Assembly: GCF_030388665.1 (NCBI RefSeq)
Contig: NZ_CP128846.1
Location: forward strand, 1,488,001-1,552,000
Reading direction: 5' to 3'
DNA from: Streptomyces flavofungini
Lineage (GTDB): Bacteria > Actinomycetota > Actinomycetes > Streptomycetales > Streptomycetaceae
Length of the DNA: 64,000 nucleotides
Positions within the stretch are counted from its first letter, which is position 1; each line of letters begins with the position of its first letter. The translations under genes and the position numbers were made by a program. Shown here piece after piece: positions 31,934 to 41,294 of the stretch. A model generated the notes under the pieces. It was given only the letters and a program-made list of their open reading frames with translations. It was not told where the DNA came from and did no database searches.

Positions 31934-33945
31934 GAGGTGCGGCCTCCAGGGATGGGCGTGATCGGGCGCGGCTTCGCGACGCCCTCGAGCCGGGACTCAC
32001 GCGCAACGGTGCTGTGCGGGGTCGTGGCGAGGGCCTTGACGCCGCCGACGAGGGGGACCCGCAGGGCCGTGCGGGCGAGGTCGACGGTCAGGGTCGGGGT
32101 GTCGGCGGGAGCCGTGATGAGGTTCCGGTCGGTGCCGCCGACGATCAGCGCGAGCCGGTGCCCCTTGGGTACGACGTGGTCGCTCGCGGCCAGGTCGAGG
32201 GTGATGGTGTACGGCTTGCCGGGGGTCAGCGGCTCGCCCTGCTGGTCGGAGGAGTGGTTGCCGAGGTCGGCCCAGCCGCGGCTGAAGATGGTGTAGTCGA
32301 CGTCGGCGGTCCTGGCCTCGGTGTTCTTGAAGCAGGAGCTGTCGCCCGCGGTGCTCGCGCCCCAGCAGGAGCGCTCGGGAAGCGTGTTGATGCCCTCGTC
32401 GTCGTGGGCGTAGTCGCGGATGGTGCCGGGGCCGACGTCGACGAGGACGGCGCTCAGATGGGCCGTGCGGGTCGTCGGCGTGACGGTGACCTTCACCTGT
32501 GAGGAGCCGGAGATCCGCAGGTCACGGGCGAGCGGGCGGGTGGTGAAACCGGCCTTCGCGGACGTGGAGGTGTCGATCGTCGCGGCCCAGTCGGTCTCGC
32601 TCAGGCGCCGGTCGTCGGTGAAGGTCTCGGTGCCCTTGCCGGGGCGGGTGCCCAGGGTGCCGACGCCGGGCGCGCCGCCCTTCGCGGGGCGCAGCGCCGT
32701 GGTGTGCGTGGCGCGCGGCGGCCAGGTGCGGTCGGTGGTCCAGCGGTCGGGGGCGCGCTCGATGTCGGCCATGGGCTCGCGGTCGATGCCGTTGCGGTAC
32801 CCGAGGAGTTCGTGGTCGAACCAGCGGTGCAGGGTGCGGACCCAGTCGGCGCGCCGGAAGTCGAAGGGGTCGACGTGTCCGGCCTGGCTCAGCCAGATCT
32901 TGCGCTGCACCCCGGCGTCGGCGAGGGCGTCCCACCACTGCCCGAAGTGCTTGGCGCGCACGTTCAGGTCCTGCAGGCCGTGCACGACGAAGACGCTGGC
33001 CCTGACCTTGCGGGCGTCCGGCACGTGGTCGCGCTCGGTCCACAGCGGGGTCCAGTCGCCGGTGCGGGGCGCGCCCTGGATCAGGCGCTGCTTGACGTGG
33101 CCGCAGCGGGCGGCGGCCTCGGGGCTCTCCACGCCGCGCGCGAGCCCGTCGGGGCCGCTGTTGAACAGGGGGGCGCCCTTGGCGAAGTAGTAGTCGTACC
33201 AGGAGGAGATGGCGCCGATCGGCACGATGGTCTCCAGGCCCTCGACGCCGGTCGCGGCGACGCCGTTGGCGATGGTGCCGTCGTAGCTCTTGCCGATCAT
33301 GCCGGTGCGGCCGTTGGTCCAGCGGGCGTCGGTCCGCTGCTCGCCGGTGGGCGTGGTGTAGCCGCGGGCGCGGCCGTTCAGCCAGTCGACGACGGCCTTG
33401 GCGGACTGCACGTCGGAGCGGCCGCCGATGTCGACACAGCCGTAGGAGCGGTTGGTGCCCGTGAGGTCCACGGCGACGAAGGCGTAGCCGCGGGGCACGA
33501 AGTAGTTGTCGTAGTACAGCGGGAACTGCACCGGGTTGCCGTTCGCGTCGTACGTCTTCTTCTGGCTCTCGTTGCCGCGCCCGCAGCAGGAGTAGTACGG
33601 GCTGGCGTCCATGATGACCGGTATCTTCCGGCCCTTGGCGGCGGGTTCGCGGGGCCGGACTATGTCGACGGCGACGCGGTCGGTCCTTCCGTCCGCGTCG
33701 CCGTCGATCCGGGTGTCGACCCACACGGACTCGCGTATCGCGTCCGCGTAGGAGTAGACGGGTCTGCTCTCCTTGGCCTTCCCGGCCGTGGCGGAGCCGT
33801 CTTGGGCGGCCGGGACGCGCGGCGCGGAGTGCGCGGCGCCGCCCGGGGACAGGAGGGTGGCCAGCAGGGCGGCGAGAGCCGCTGCCAGGAGCGTTCTCCA
33901 GAGCGGCAGGGTCACAAGGCGCGTACGTCGCGCGCGTATCGGCAT
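31930..33945 (-). CDS. Secreted Xaa-Pro dipeptidyl-peptidase (S15 family)
   Basis: A 671-aa secreted serine peptidase. A basic N-terminus ([11 protein letters not shown]) and hydrophobic core form a signal peptide. The catalytic triad is visible: Ser in GKSYDG, Asp in HGLQDLNV and His in QAGHVDP. A C-terminal jelly-roll (X-Pro dipeptidyl-peptidase C-terminal domain) spans about 450-660. It removes Xaa-Pro dipeptides. I chose ATG at 33943-33945 because it opens the signal peptide; the long upstream extension has no signal character. First gene of a two-gene secreted-peptidase operon. Confidence 0.88.
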   Translation of the reverse strand: MPIRARRTRLVTLPLWRTLLAAALAALLATLLSPGGAAHSAPRVPAAQDGSATAGKAKESRPVYSYADAIRESVWVDTRIDGDADGRTDRVAVDIVRPREPAAKGRKIPVIMDASPYYSCCGRGNESQKKTYDANGNPVQFPLYYDNYFVPRGYAFVAVDLTGTNRSYGCVDIGGRSDVQSAKAVVDWLNGRARGYTTPTGEQRTDARWTNGRTGMIGKSYDGTIANGVAATGVEGLETIVPIGAISSWYDYYFAKGAPLFNSGPDGLARGVESPEAAARCGHVKQRLIQGAPRTGDWTPLWTERDHVPDARKVRASVFVVHGLQDLNVRAKHFGQWWDALADAGVQRKIWLSQAGHVDPFDFRRADWVRTLHRWFDHELLGYRNGIDREPMADIERAPDRWTTDRTWPPRATHTTALRPAKGGAPGVGTLGTRPGKGTETFTDDRRLSETDWAATIDTSTSAKAGFTTRPLARDLRISGSSQVKVTVTPTTRTAHLSAVLVDVGPGTIRDYAHDDEGINTLPERSCWGASTAGDSSCFKNTEARTADVDYTIFSRGWADLGNHSSDQQGEPLTPGKPYTITLDLAASDHVVPKGHRLALIVGGTDRNLITAPADTPTLTVDLARTALRVPLVGGVKALATTPHSTVARESRLEGVAKPRPITPIPGGRTS

Positions 33946-34070
33946 GGCGCGGAAGGTACACGCGTCAACAGCCGCCGGAAAGAGGGCCTCAGACGGATCG
34001 GAAAGGTCCGTGGGACGTGATCGCACATGTCGGCCGAATGGCGATCGTGTGACATATGCGGCCATGGACA

Positions 34071-34099
34071 TGGGCAGGGGCGGGAGTGCTCAATAGGGT
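34071..34099 (+). promoter_or_regulatory. Candidate promoter of the M1 peptidase gene
   Basis: TGGGCA (34071-34076) and TAGGGT (34094-34099) are 17 bp apart. A start near 34106 would give a leader of about 110 bases containing the 24-bp hairpin. Confidence 0.45.
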
Positions 34100-34123
34100 C
34101 GACCGCATCGTGCTTCACCTCGT

Positions 34124-34179
34124 GCCGCGACGCGGCTCGGCGGCCCCGCATCCCTGGGGCCGCCGAGCCGCGTCGCGGC
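34124..34179. repeat. Perfect 24-bp inverted repeat in the M1 peptidase leader
   Basis: Left arm 34124-34147 and right arm 34156-34179 are exact reverse complements (24 of 24), almost all G+C, around the 8-base loop GCATCCCT. It ends 37 bases before the GTG start of the M1 peptidase, with no gene upstream on that strand, so it is not simply the terminator of a preceding plus-strand gene. Confidence 0.85.
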
Positions 34180-34216
34180 GCAAACCGTCTCGTTCCGTGA
34201 TGACTTGGAGTTCCAC

Positions 34217-35752
34217 GTGCACCGCAGACTCATCGCCCCGGGCGCACTCGCGGCCGCCCTCGCCCTGCTGGCGATCCCGGCATCGGCCGCCGACTTCTCC
34301 CCCGGGGCCCCGGGCGCCGGCGACCACTACTACCCCGACGCGGGCAACGGCGGCTACGACGTCTCCCATTACGACCTGCGCCTGAAGTACCAGCCGAAGA
34401 CGGACCTCCTGGAGGGCACGGCCACCATCCAGGCCATCACCACCCAGGACCTGTCCCGCTTCAACCTCGACTTCGGCCTGAAGGTCAGCGAGGTCCGTGT
34501 CAACGGCAAGAAGGCGGCGTTCGCCAAGACCGGCGAGCAGGAGCTGGAGATCACGCCGAAGGCGGGCCTGCCCAAGGGCAGTTCGGTCTCGATCGTGGTC
34601 CGCTACGCCGGGAAGCCGTCCGAGGTGAAGATCCATGGCTTCACCGCCTGGCAGCGCACGCCCGACGGCGGTGTGGCGGCGCAGGAGCCGGAGTCATCGG
34701 CCTGGTGGTTCCCGGGCAACGACCACCCGCGCGACAAGGCGACGTACGACGTGTCGGTGTCCGTGCCGGACGGCACCCAGGCCATCTCCAACGGCGTGCT
34801 CCAGTCGCAGTCCTCCAAGCTCGGCTGGACCCGCTTCAACTGGCGCTCCAACAAGCCGCAGGCCACGTATCTCGCCACGCTCGCCGTCGGCAAGTTCGAC
34901 ATCACCACGGACAAGACCGAGAACGGCCTGCCCGTCCTCAACGCCTACAGCAAGGACCTCGGCGACAACGCGGGCGCCGCGCGCGCCAGCATCGAGCGGA
35001 CCACCGAGGTCGCCGAGTGGCTGGAGGAGGTCTTCGGCAAGTACCCCTTCAACGCCCTTGGCGGATACGTCCCGAACGTGCCCACCAGCTTCGCGCTGGA
35101 GACCCAGACGCGGCCCTTCTACAGCCCGAAGGCCTTCGCGAACGGCTCCAACGTCTCCATCGTCGTCCACGAGCTGGCCCACCAGTGGTACGGCGACAGC
35201 GTCTCCGTGGAGAACTGGAAGGACATCTGGGTCAACGAGGGCTTCGCCCGCTACAGCCAGTGGCTGTGGTCGGAGAAGGAGGGCGAGGGCACGGCCCAGG
35301 AGCTCGCCGACTACGTGTACGCGAACAACCCGGCGGACTCGCCCTTCTGGCAGGTCAAGCCCGGCGACCCGGGTCCTGACAACCAGTTCCACATCGCCGT
35401 GTACGACCGTGGGGCGCTCGCCCTGCAGGCCCTGCGCAACGAGGTCGGCGACAAGACCTTCTTCCGCATCCTGAAGGGCTGGCCGAAGAAGAACGCGTAC
35501 GGCAACGCGAGCGTGCGGGACTTCGTGACCTACGCCGAGAAGGTCAGCGGCAAGCCGCTGTCCGCCCTCTTCGACACCTGGCTCTACAAGGCCGGGAAGC
35601 CGGGTGCTCCGGCCGCGCGCGACGCCGGTGTCGCCCGTGCGGCGGGCAAGGCCGCCCCGGCGAAGCCGAAGTCGTGGAAGAAGATCGCCGCGACGAACTC
35701 GCTCCACGACCACGAGGCCGGGGCCGGGCACGCCGAGGGCCACGACCACTGA
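34217..35752 (+). CDS. Secreted M1 family metallopeptidase
   Basis: A 511-aa exported aminopeptidase-like protein. The signal peptide is about 1-24 (ALLAIPASA-ADF). Gluzincin motif VHELAHQWYG (HExxH) is followed 18 residues on by NEGFAR with the third Zn ligand Glu. The exopeptidase GAMEN equivalent is SFALETQ. The C-terminus is Ala/Lys-rich and ends HDHEAGAGHAEGHDH, a His-rich tail that might bind metal. GTG start at 34217 behind TTGGAG. It lacks the long C-terminal helical domain of PepN, as usual for this short secreted group. Divergent from the M14/S15 peptidase pair. Confidence 0.9.
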   Translation: MHRRLIAPGALAAALALLAIPASAADFSPGAPGAGDHYYPDAGNGGYDVSHYDLRLKYQPKTDLLEGTATIQAITTQDLSRFNLDFGLKVSEVRVNGKKAAFAKTGEQELEITPKAGLPKGSSVSIVVRYAGKPSEVKIHGFTAWQRTPDGGVAAQEPESSAWWFPGNDHPRDKATYDVSVSVPDGTQAISNGVLQSQSSKLGWTRFNWRSNKPQATYLATLAVGKFDITTDKTENGLPVLNAYSKDLGDNAGAARASIERTTEVAEWLEEVFGKYPFNALGGYVPNVPTSFALETQTRPFYSPKAFANGSNVSIVVHELAHQWYGDSVSVENWKDIWVNEGFARYSQWLWSEKEGEGTAQELADYVYANNPADSPFWQVKPGDPGPDNQFHIAVYDRGALALQALRNEVGDKTFFRILKGWPKKNAYGNASVRDFVTYAEKVSGKPLSALFDTWLYKAGKPGAPAARDAGVARAAGKAAPAKPKSWKKIAATNSLHDHEAGAGHAEGHDH

Positions 35753-35770
35753 CAGCACCGCGGCTGCGTG

Positions 35771-35815
35771 GCGGTCCCCCGCCCGCCCGGTCAGCGGGTG
35801 GGCGGGCGGGACCGC
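35771..35815. terminator. Bidirectional terminator after the M1 peptidase
   Basis: GCGGTCCC(CC)GCCCGCCC (35771-35788) pairs with GGGCGGGCGGGACCGC (35800-35815), with two extra C bases bulged in the left arm. It lies between two convergent genes, and its right arm is within the last codons of the oxygenase MpaB-like gene. Confidence 0.6.
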
Positions 35816-36636
35816 CGGGCCCGGTGGGCCTGCGGGGCGTAGCGGAGGCGTTCGGGGAGACGGGGGTAGGCCCAGCGGACCGCGCGGCCGAGGCGGCGCA
35901 GGCGGCGCTCCTGCGCGGGCGTCCAGGCGAGGCCGATGGCGGCGCGGGCGTCGGGCGGCATCAGGCCCACGGTGAGGAAGCGGCGGAGCCGGACGAGGCC
36001 GGGGAGCAGCGCGGGCCACAGCGCCCGCAGGACGGCCTGGAGGGCCCGTGGGCCGCGGTCGGGCGGCGGCAGCGGCGCTCCGACGGCGATGAGGTCGCGT
36101 ACCACCGCCGTCTGCTCCAGCTCCTCGGCGAGGATGCGCCGGTAGTACGGCCAGAACTCCTCCAGGGACTGCGGCATGTCCCGGTCGCGGAGCCCGAGCA
36201 CCCGTCCGACCTGGAGCCACTCCGCGTACAGCCGGCGCTCCTGCGCGGGTGTGAACGGCTCCCCGAGGCAGGCGCGGGCGTGCCGGTGGACGGGGAAGCC
36301 GGTGGCGTGCACCCAGCCGTAGTGCGCGGGGGCGAGCGCGTGATAGGGGCGTCCGCGCGAGTCGGTGCCGCGGATGTCCCGGTGCAGGGCGCGCAGCCTG
36401 CGCCCCTCGTCGGCGGCGGCCTCTCCCCCGTACACCCAGAGCAGGAGGGACCTGATCGAGCGCTCGGCGCGCCCCCAGGGGGCCGTGCGGAACACGGAGT
36501 GCTCGTCGACGCCCGCACCGACCGCCGGGTGCGCCACCTGGAGGGCCATCGCGGCGGGCAGGGCCAGGAGCGTGCGGTATTCACCGGCGACGTCCCACAG
36601 GATCCCGTCGGGCGGGGGTGGCGCGGGGTCGGACAC
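35791..36636 (-). CDS. MpaB-like (DUF2236) oxygenase family protein
   Basis: A 281-aa protein of the ER-bound oxygenase MpaB / latex-clearing-protein-like family. The first part ILWDVAGEYRTLLALPAAMALQVAHPAVGAGVDEHS is given here by its landmarks: the AHPAV segment (about residues 35-39) and the HATGFPVHRH segment (about residues 109-118) hold the histidines expected for heme contact. It probably uses oxygen on a hydrophobic substrate; none is indicated by the neighbours. GTG start at 36634-36636. The C-terminus is unusually Arg-rich. Confidence 0.75.
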   Translation of the reverse strand: MSDPAPPPPDGILWDVAGEYRTLLALPAAMALQVAHPAVGAGVDEHSVFRTAPWGRAERSIRSLLLWVYGGEAAADEGRRLRALHRDIRGTDSRGRPYHALAPAHYGWVHATGFPVHRHARACLGEPFTPAQERRLYAEWLQVGRVLGLRDRDMPQSLEEFWPYYRRILAEELEQTAVVRDLIAVGAPLPPPDRGPRALQAVLRALWPALLPGLVRLRRFLTVGLMPPDARAAIGLAWTPAQERRLRRLGRAVRWAYPRLPERLRYAPQAHRARRSRPPTR

Positions 36637-36688
36637 ACCACCAGTATGCGGCGGTTTGCCCGCTCAGCGCGCGGAGCCGGAGCGGCGC

Positions 36689-36736
36689 GGACACAGCGGC
36701 GGACGGACACAGCGGCAGGCGGACACAGCGGCGGGC
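36689..36736. repeat. Three tandem 16-bp repeats
   Basis: GGACACAGCGGCGGAC (36689-36704), GGACACAGCGGCAGGC (36705-36720) and GGACACAGCGGCGGGC (36721-36736) follow each other without gaps. They lie in the 167-bp gap between the permease and MpaB-like genes, both on the minus strand. Confidence 0.85.
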
Positions 36737-36803
36737 GGCGCCCCGAAGGACACCGCCCGCCGTCACAGCCGCGCGCGGGCTCTCGCCGCGCGCGCCGCCG
36801 GTG

Positions 36804-38267
36804 CTACTTGCTGAGCTCGGCCGCCTCGCGGTCCGTGTCGCGGTCCTGCTTGCGGCGGATCGCGTACCAGCCGACGGTGAGCGAGGCCGCCACGATCGGG
36901 ATGAGGAAGAGCGTCTTGCGGCCCACCTCGGCGTCCTTCCACATCAGGCCGAGCACGGCCAGGAGGAAGGCGATGGTGATGTACTGCGTGACGCCACTGC
37001 CCGGCAGTCGGAAGTTCGGCCTGGTCAGGTGGCCTTCCTTGGCCCTGCGGACGAAGGCGAGGTGGCAGACCATGATGCTGATCCAGGTGCCGATGATGCC
37101 GAGCGACGCCACGTTCAGGACGATCTCGAACGCCTTGTCCGGCACCACGCGGTTGAGGGCGACACCGAGGACACCCACCGAGGCCGTGAGCAGGATGCCG
37201 CCGTAGGGCACCTGGTTGCGGTTCATCTTCGCCGTGAACTTCGGCGCCGAGCCCGCCATCGCCATGGAGCGCAGGATGCGGCCGGTGGAGTACAGGCCGG
37301 AGTTCAGCGAGGACATGGCGGCGGTGAGGACGACGAAGTTCATCACGTCACCGGCGCCGGAGACGCCGATCTTGGACAGCACCGTGACGAACGGGCTCTC
37401 GTCGGCGGAGTAGACCGAGCCGGGGAGCAGCAGCGCGAGCAGCACGACCGAGCCGACGTAGAAGATACCCACGCGCCACATGATCGAGTTCACCGCGCGC
37501 GGGACGACCTTCTGCGGGTCCTTGGTCTCACCCGCGGCGACACCGACCAGCTCCAGGGACGCGTACGCGAAGACGACACCCTGGAGGACGATCACGACCG
37601 GCATCAGGCCGTTCGGCAGGAAGCCGCCGTGGTCGGTGATCATGTTCAGGCCCGGGGTCTCGCCGCCCACCTTGTGCTGGGTGGAGACCAGGAAGATGCC
37701 GATGAACATGAAGGCGACGAGCGCCGCGACCTTGATGATCGCGAACCAGAACTCCATCTCACCGAACCACTTCACGGAGATCAGGTTCACGGCGAGCACC
37801 ACAGCGAGCGCGGCGAGCGCGAGCAGCCACTGCGGGATGTCCGTGAAGAAGCTCCAGTAGTGCGTGTAGAGCGCGATGGCCGTGATGTCGGCGATGCACG
37901 TGGTCGACCAGTTGAGGAAGTACATCCAGCCGGCGACGTAGGCACCCTTCTCGCCCAGGAACTCACGGGCGTAGCTGACGAAGGAGCCGGACGAGGGCCG
38001 GTAGAGGACCATCTCGCCGAGGGCGCGTACGACGAAGAAGGCGATGATGCCGCACACGAGGTACGCGACGGCGAGCGCGGGGCCCGCCGAGTGGAGGCGG
38101 CCACCCGCCCCGAGGAACAGGCCGGTGCCGATCGCGCCACCGATCGCGATCATGTTGACGTGGCGGCCCTTGAGGTCCTTGCTGTAACCGGCGTCGCCCG
38201 CGTCCGCGGGGGCGGCCTGGGACGCGAGTCGGGCGTCCGCGGCCGTGTCTACGGCGTCGTTGCTCAC
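36804..38267 (-). CDS. Amino acid permease (APC superfamily)
   Basis: A 487-aa amino-acid/polyamine/organocation permease with 12 hydrophobic segments. The family start motif is clear: KGRHVNMIAIGGAIGTGLFL (about residues 33-52). LGEMVLYRPSSGSFVSYARE and ETKDPQKVVPRA loops point to the AnsP/GabP/CycA-like branch. It imports an amino acid by proton symport; the substrate is unknown. GTG start at 38265-38267; the ribosome-binding site is weak. No catabolic gene is adjacent. Confidence 0.9.
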   Translation of the reverse strand: MSNDAVDTAADARLASQAAPADAGDAGYSKDLKGRHVNMIAIGGAIGTGLFLGAGGRLHSAGPALAVAYLVCGIIAFFVVRALGEMVLYRPSSGSFVSYAREFLGEKGAYVAGWMYFLNWSTTCIADITAIALYTHYWSFFTDIPQWLLALAALAVVLAVNLISVKWFGEMEFWFAIIKVAALVAFMFIGIFLVSTQHKVGGETPGLNMITDHGGFLPNGLMPVVIVLQGVVFAYASLELVGVAAGETKDPQKVVPRAVNSIMWRVGIFYVGSVVLLALLLPGSVYSADESPFVTVLSKIGVSGAGDVMNFVVLTAAMSSLNSGLYSTGRILRSMAMAGSAPKFTAKMNRNQVPYGGILLTASVGVLGVALNRVVPDKAFEIVLNVASLGIIGTWISIMVCHLAFVRRAKEGHLTRPNFRLPGSGVTQYITIAFLLAVLGLMWKDAEVGRKTLFLIPIVAASLTVGWYAIRRKQDRDTDREAAELSK

Positions 38268-38450
38268 GTGGAAGGTCCACTCTGTGGTGCCCGGAAGAGG
38301 TTCCGGGGTCCGGATGTGCTGCGGGCCCGCGGCACCCCTGACGTGCGCGGACCAACGCGACACCTTCCCTCAAGGACGGTTCCGGATGCGGTGGCGCACA
38401 TCACATAGCGGCACTTCTCACATGGTGGGCGGCGTCTGTACAGCCCTACG

Positions 38451-40268
38451 TCACTCGGTGTACAGACCGTCGATGACGTCGGCGTACTTCTCTCTGATGA
38501 CCCTGCGGCGCAGCTTCAGGGACGGCGTCAGCTCCCCGGACTCCGGACCCCACTCCTGGTCGAGCAGCCGGTACTTCTTGATCTGCTCGGTGCGGTTGAG
38601 GCGCGCGTTGGCGGCCTCGACGGCGCGGGCGATCTCGGCGCGCACGGCGGGATGGCCCGCGAGGTCGCCGGCGGCGGCGTCGACGCCGTGCGCGGCCGCC
38701 CACGCGGGTGCCATCTCGGCGTCCAGGACGAGCAGCGCCACCAGGTAGGAGCGGCCGTCGCCGTGGACCAGGGCCTGGCCGATCAGGGGGTGCTCCTTGA
38801 GGGCGTTCTCGACGAGCGCGGGCGCGACGTTCTTGCCGTTGGACGTCACGATCAGTTCCTTCTTGCGGTCGGTGATCCACAGGAAGCCGTCGTCGTCGAG
38901 ATGCCCGATGTCGCCGGTCGCGAACCAGCCGTCGGCGTCGCACACCCCGTCCACACCGCTGCCGTCGCCCCGCAGATAGCCCTCGAAGACGTACGGGCCG
39001 CGCACCAGGACCTCGCCGTCGTCGGCGACGCGCACCTCCATGCCCGCGAGCGGCTTGCCCACGGAGCCGAGCCGGAAGGCCGCGGGGGTGTTGATGGTGA
39101 CCACGCCCGTCGTCTCGGTCAGCCCCCAGGCGTCCATCACGACGAGGCCGAAGCCCGCCCAGAAGCGGACCACGTCCACCGGCATCGGCGCCGCCGCGCT
39201 GGCCGTCCACAGCAGCCGGTCGAACCCGGCGAGCGCGAGCAGCGGGTCGAGCACCCGTTCCTTGGCCTCGCGGTAGGCCGCTTCCAGTTCGGCGGACGGC
39301 TCCTCGCCGCGTTCACGGCAGGCCACGTGGGCGCGGGCCGTCTCGTTCGCCGCCGCCACCGCCCGGCGGCGCTCCTCGGGCAGCCCGGCGAGCGCCGCCC
39401 GCACGGCCGCGGCCAGCTTCTCCCACACCCGCGGCACGCCGAAGAACTGGTGGGGCCGCAACTCGCGCACGGTGGCGGCGACCTGGGTCGGCTCGGCGCA
39501 CAGATAGACGTGGGCGGCGCGGAGCAGCGGCAGGTAGATCCCGAGCATGCGCTCGGCGATGTGCGCGAACGGCAGGTAGCAGATGTGGCCGACGTGCTCG
39601 GGGAACTCGATCACGGAGTCCAGGGCGGTGCCGTTGCCCACGACCATGCCGTGCGTCAGGCGCACGCCTTTGGGATCGCCGGTGGTGCCCGAGGTGTAGA
39701 CGACGGTCAGCGGGTCCGTGGCCCGGATCTCCCGCCAGGTCTTCTCGAAGGTGTCCGGGCTGAACAGGCGGGCGCCGGTGGCGTGCAGCGAGCCGTAGGT
39801 GCGGTGCGGGCCCGCGACGGCGGGGTCGACGACCACGAGGCGCTCCAGGGGCACCGTCGGGTCGTCGAGCAGGGGCTCCCAGCGGGGCAGCTCACGGGCG
39901 CCCCCGACGATCGCGACCCGGGCCCCGCTGTAGCGGGCGATGTGCGCGATCTGTTCGGGCGCCGACGTTCCGTAGACGGTGACGGGGACCGCACCGAGGT
40001 GGACCAGGGCGAGGTCGCTCAGCCAGTGCTCGGGGGTGTTGTCCATCATCATCAGGACCTGCTCGCCGCGTCCGACGCCGAGCGCGGCGTACCCGGCGGC
40101 GAGGACCGCGATCTTGCGGCGCACCTCGCTCCAGGTGAGCGTCGTCCACCCGGTGCCCTCGCGCCAGGAGAGCGCGGGGAGTTCGGGGTGGTCCTCGGCG
40201 TTGCGCAGCAGCAGGGCGGGGAAGGTGATGCGGGCCGGGTCTTCGGGAAGTCGCAGGATCGTGGTCAT
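38451..40268 (-). CDS. Long-chain fatty-acid-CoA ligase (FadD15-like)
   Basis: A 605-aa ANL-superfamily adenylating enzyme. P-loop-like YTSGTTGDPKGV (about 171-182), AMP motif WGLTETTG and the hinge region GWFATGDIGHLDDDGFLWIT then DRKKELIVTSNGKNVAP are intact. The sequence resembles the actinobacterial FadD15/long-chain type. It activates fatty acids to acyl-CoA for the beta-oxidation genes nearby. ATG at 40266-40268 with AGGAGG. Divergent from a MerR regulator that probably controls it. Confidence 0.92.
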   Translation of the reverse strand: MTTILRLPEDPARITFPALLLRNAEDHPELPALSWREGTGWTTLTWSEVRRKIAVLAAGYAALGVGRGEQVLMMMDNTPEHWLSDLALVHLGAVPVTVYGTSAPEQIAHIARYSGARVAIVGGARELPRWEPLLDDPTVPLERLVVVDPAVAGPHRTYGSLHATGARLFSPDTFEKTWREIRATDPLTVVYTSGTTGDPKGVRLTHGMVVGNGTALDSVIEFPEHVGHICYLPFAHIAERMLGIYLPLLRAAHVYLCAEPTQVAATVRELRPHQFFGVPRVWEKLAAAVRAALAGLPEERRRAVAAANETARAHVACRERGEEPSAELEAAYREAKERVLDPLLALAGFDRLLWTASAAAPMPVDVVRFWAGFGLVVMDAWGLTETTGVVTINTPAAFRLGSVGKPLAGMEVRVADDGEVLVRGPYVFEGYLRGDGSGVDGVCDADGWFATGDIGHLDDDGFLWITDRKKELIVTSNGKNVAPALVENALKEHPLIGQALVHGDGRSYLVALLVLDAEMAPAWAAAHGVDAAAGDLAGHPAVRAEIARAVEAANARLNRTEQIKKYRLLDQEWGPESGELTPSLKLRRRVIREKYADVIDGLYTE

Positions 40269-40330
40269 GAAACCGCCTCCTGGCACCGTGGGTTCGCCAT
40301 CGACTACGTGGCGTGACTGGCCCGGAGGCT

Positions 40331-40362
40331 TTCACAACAGTGGTGGCACAGCAATACTGTTG
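40331..40362 (+). promoter_or_regulatory. MerR promoter with long-spacer dyad
   Basis: A -35 TTCACA (40331-40336) and -10 TACTGT (40355-40360) are 18 bp apart (19 if TTTCAC is taken). The inverted repeat CAACAGT (40335-40341) / ACTGTTG (40356-40362) overlaps both elements. Stretched 19-bp spacers with an internal dyad are the hallmark of MerR-controlled promoters. It faces the merR-like gene; the acyl-CoA ligase gene reads the other way. Confidence 0.55.
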
Positions 40363-40401
40363 CACCGATTGATGCAGCAGCCGGGGAGGTGAGGAGCCGC
40401 G

Positions 40402-41214
40402 ATGACGACGGACACGGAGCGGTCCGCGGCGACGGACGAGCCTTCGGCGACGGTGGAGCCCTCGGCGGAGAAGTCCTCGACGGAGAAGTCCTCGACGGAG
40501 GAGTCGACGTTCACCGTGGACGAGCTGGCCGCCCGCGCGGGCGTCACCGTCCGCACCATCCGCTTCTACAGCACCAAGGGCCTGCTCCCGCCGCCCGTGA
40601 TCGGGCCGCGTCGCGTCGGCCACTACGGCCCCGGACACCTCGCGCGCCTCGCCCTCATCGAGGAGTTGCAGCACCAGGGCATGACGCTCGCCGCGATCGA
40701 GCGGTATCTGGAGCAGCTTCCGCCCGACCTGAGCGCCCACGACCTGGCCATCCACCGTGCGGTGGTGGCCTCGTGGGCGCCGGACGCGGCGGAGGACATG
40801 GCGCGCGCCGAGCTGGAGCGGCGGGCGGGCCGGGCCCTGTCGGAGGCGGACCTGGACCGGCTCGCGGCGATGGGGGTGGTGGGCCGTGCGGCGGAGGCGG
40901 AGGACCGGCTGCGGGTGGACACCGGGCTGCTGCGGCTCGGCGTGCAGCTCCTCGACGTGCCCATCGCGCACGAGACGATCCTGGCCTCGCGCACGGTCCT
41001 GATGGAGCACGCGCGCTCGGCGGCGCACGAGCTGTCGCGGCTCTTCCGGGACGAGGTGGGGGACGCCTGCCGCGAGCGCGAGTCGGACCCCGAGCACGTC
41101 GCGGCGATGCGGTCCCTGTCGGCCCATATGCAGCCGATGGTGGTGCAGGCGCTGGTGACGGCGTTCCAGCGGTCGCTGAAGGAAGAGCTGAGGGAGTGGC
41201 TCAAGGAGACCTGA
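40402..41214 (+). CDS. MerR family transcriptional regulator
   Basis: A 270-aa regulator. The first 35 residues are a disordered acidic/Ser stretch with a duplicated EKSST repeat. The MerR winged helix-turn-helix follows (TVDELAARAGVTVRTIRFYS, about 37-56, then the GLLPPP wing). A long helical C-terminal effector domain (about 110-270) without clustered cysteines indicates a non-metal ligand. Placement between acyl-CoA ligase and fadB suggests an acyl-CoA or fatty-acid effector; this is inference. ATG behind GGTGAGGAG. Confidence 0.88.
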   Translation: MTTDTERSAATDEPSATVEPSAEKSSTEKSSTEESTFTVDELAARAGVTVRTIRFYSTKGLLPPPVIGPRRVGHYGPGHLARLALIEELQHQGMTLAAIERYLEQLPPDLSAHDLAIHRAVVASWAPDAAEDMARAELERRAGRALSEADLDRLAAMGVVGRAAEAEDRLRVDTGLLRLGVQLLDVPIAHETILASRTVLMEHARSAAHELSRLFRDEVGDACRERESDPEHVAAMRSLSAHMQPMVVQALVTAFQRSLKEELREWLKET

Positions 41215-41242
41215 ACCACTCCCCCGCCTGAACCACTCCCCG
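41210..41242. repeat. 17-bp duplication at the MerR stop codon
   Basis: CCTGAACCACTCCCCCG (41210-41226) is repeated as CCTGAACCACTCCCCG (41227-41242). The stop codon of the MerR gene is the TGA of the first copy. Confidence 0.7.
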
Positions 41243-41294
41243 CCCCGGGCACGGAGCCCCGCGCCGGTCAGCCGACGCCGAACTCCCCCGCCCG

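Noticed and set aside
33946..34216. Leader ORF starting GTG at 34110 through the 24-bp hairpin
   Set aside because: The frame (beginning LHLVPRRG) runs on through the M1 start region in another frame, has no ribosome-binding site and is Arg/Ser-rich; it is most likely an effect of the G+C-rich inverted repeat.
36689..36736. CRISPR or iteron array
   Set aside because: Three directly abutting 16-bp units without spacers or replication genes; a simple tandem repeat.
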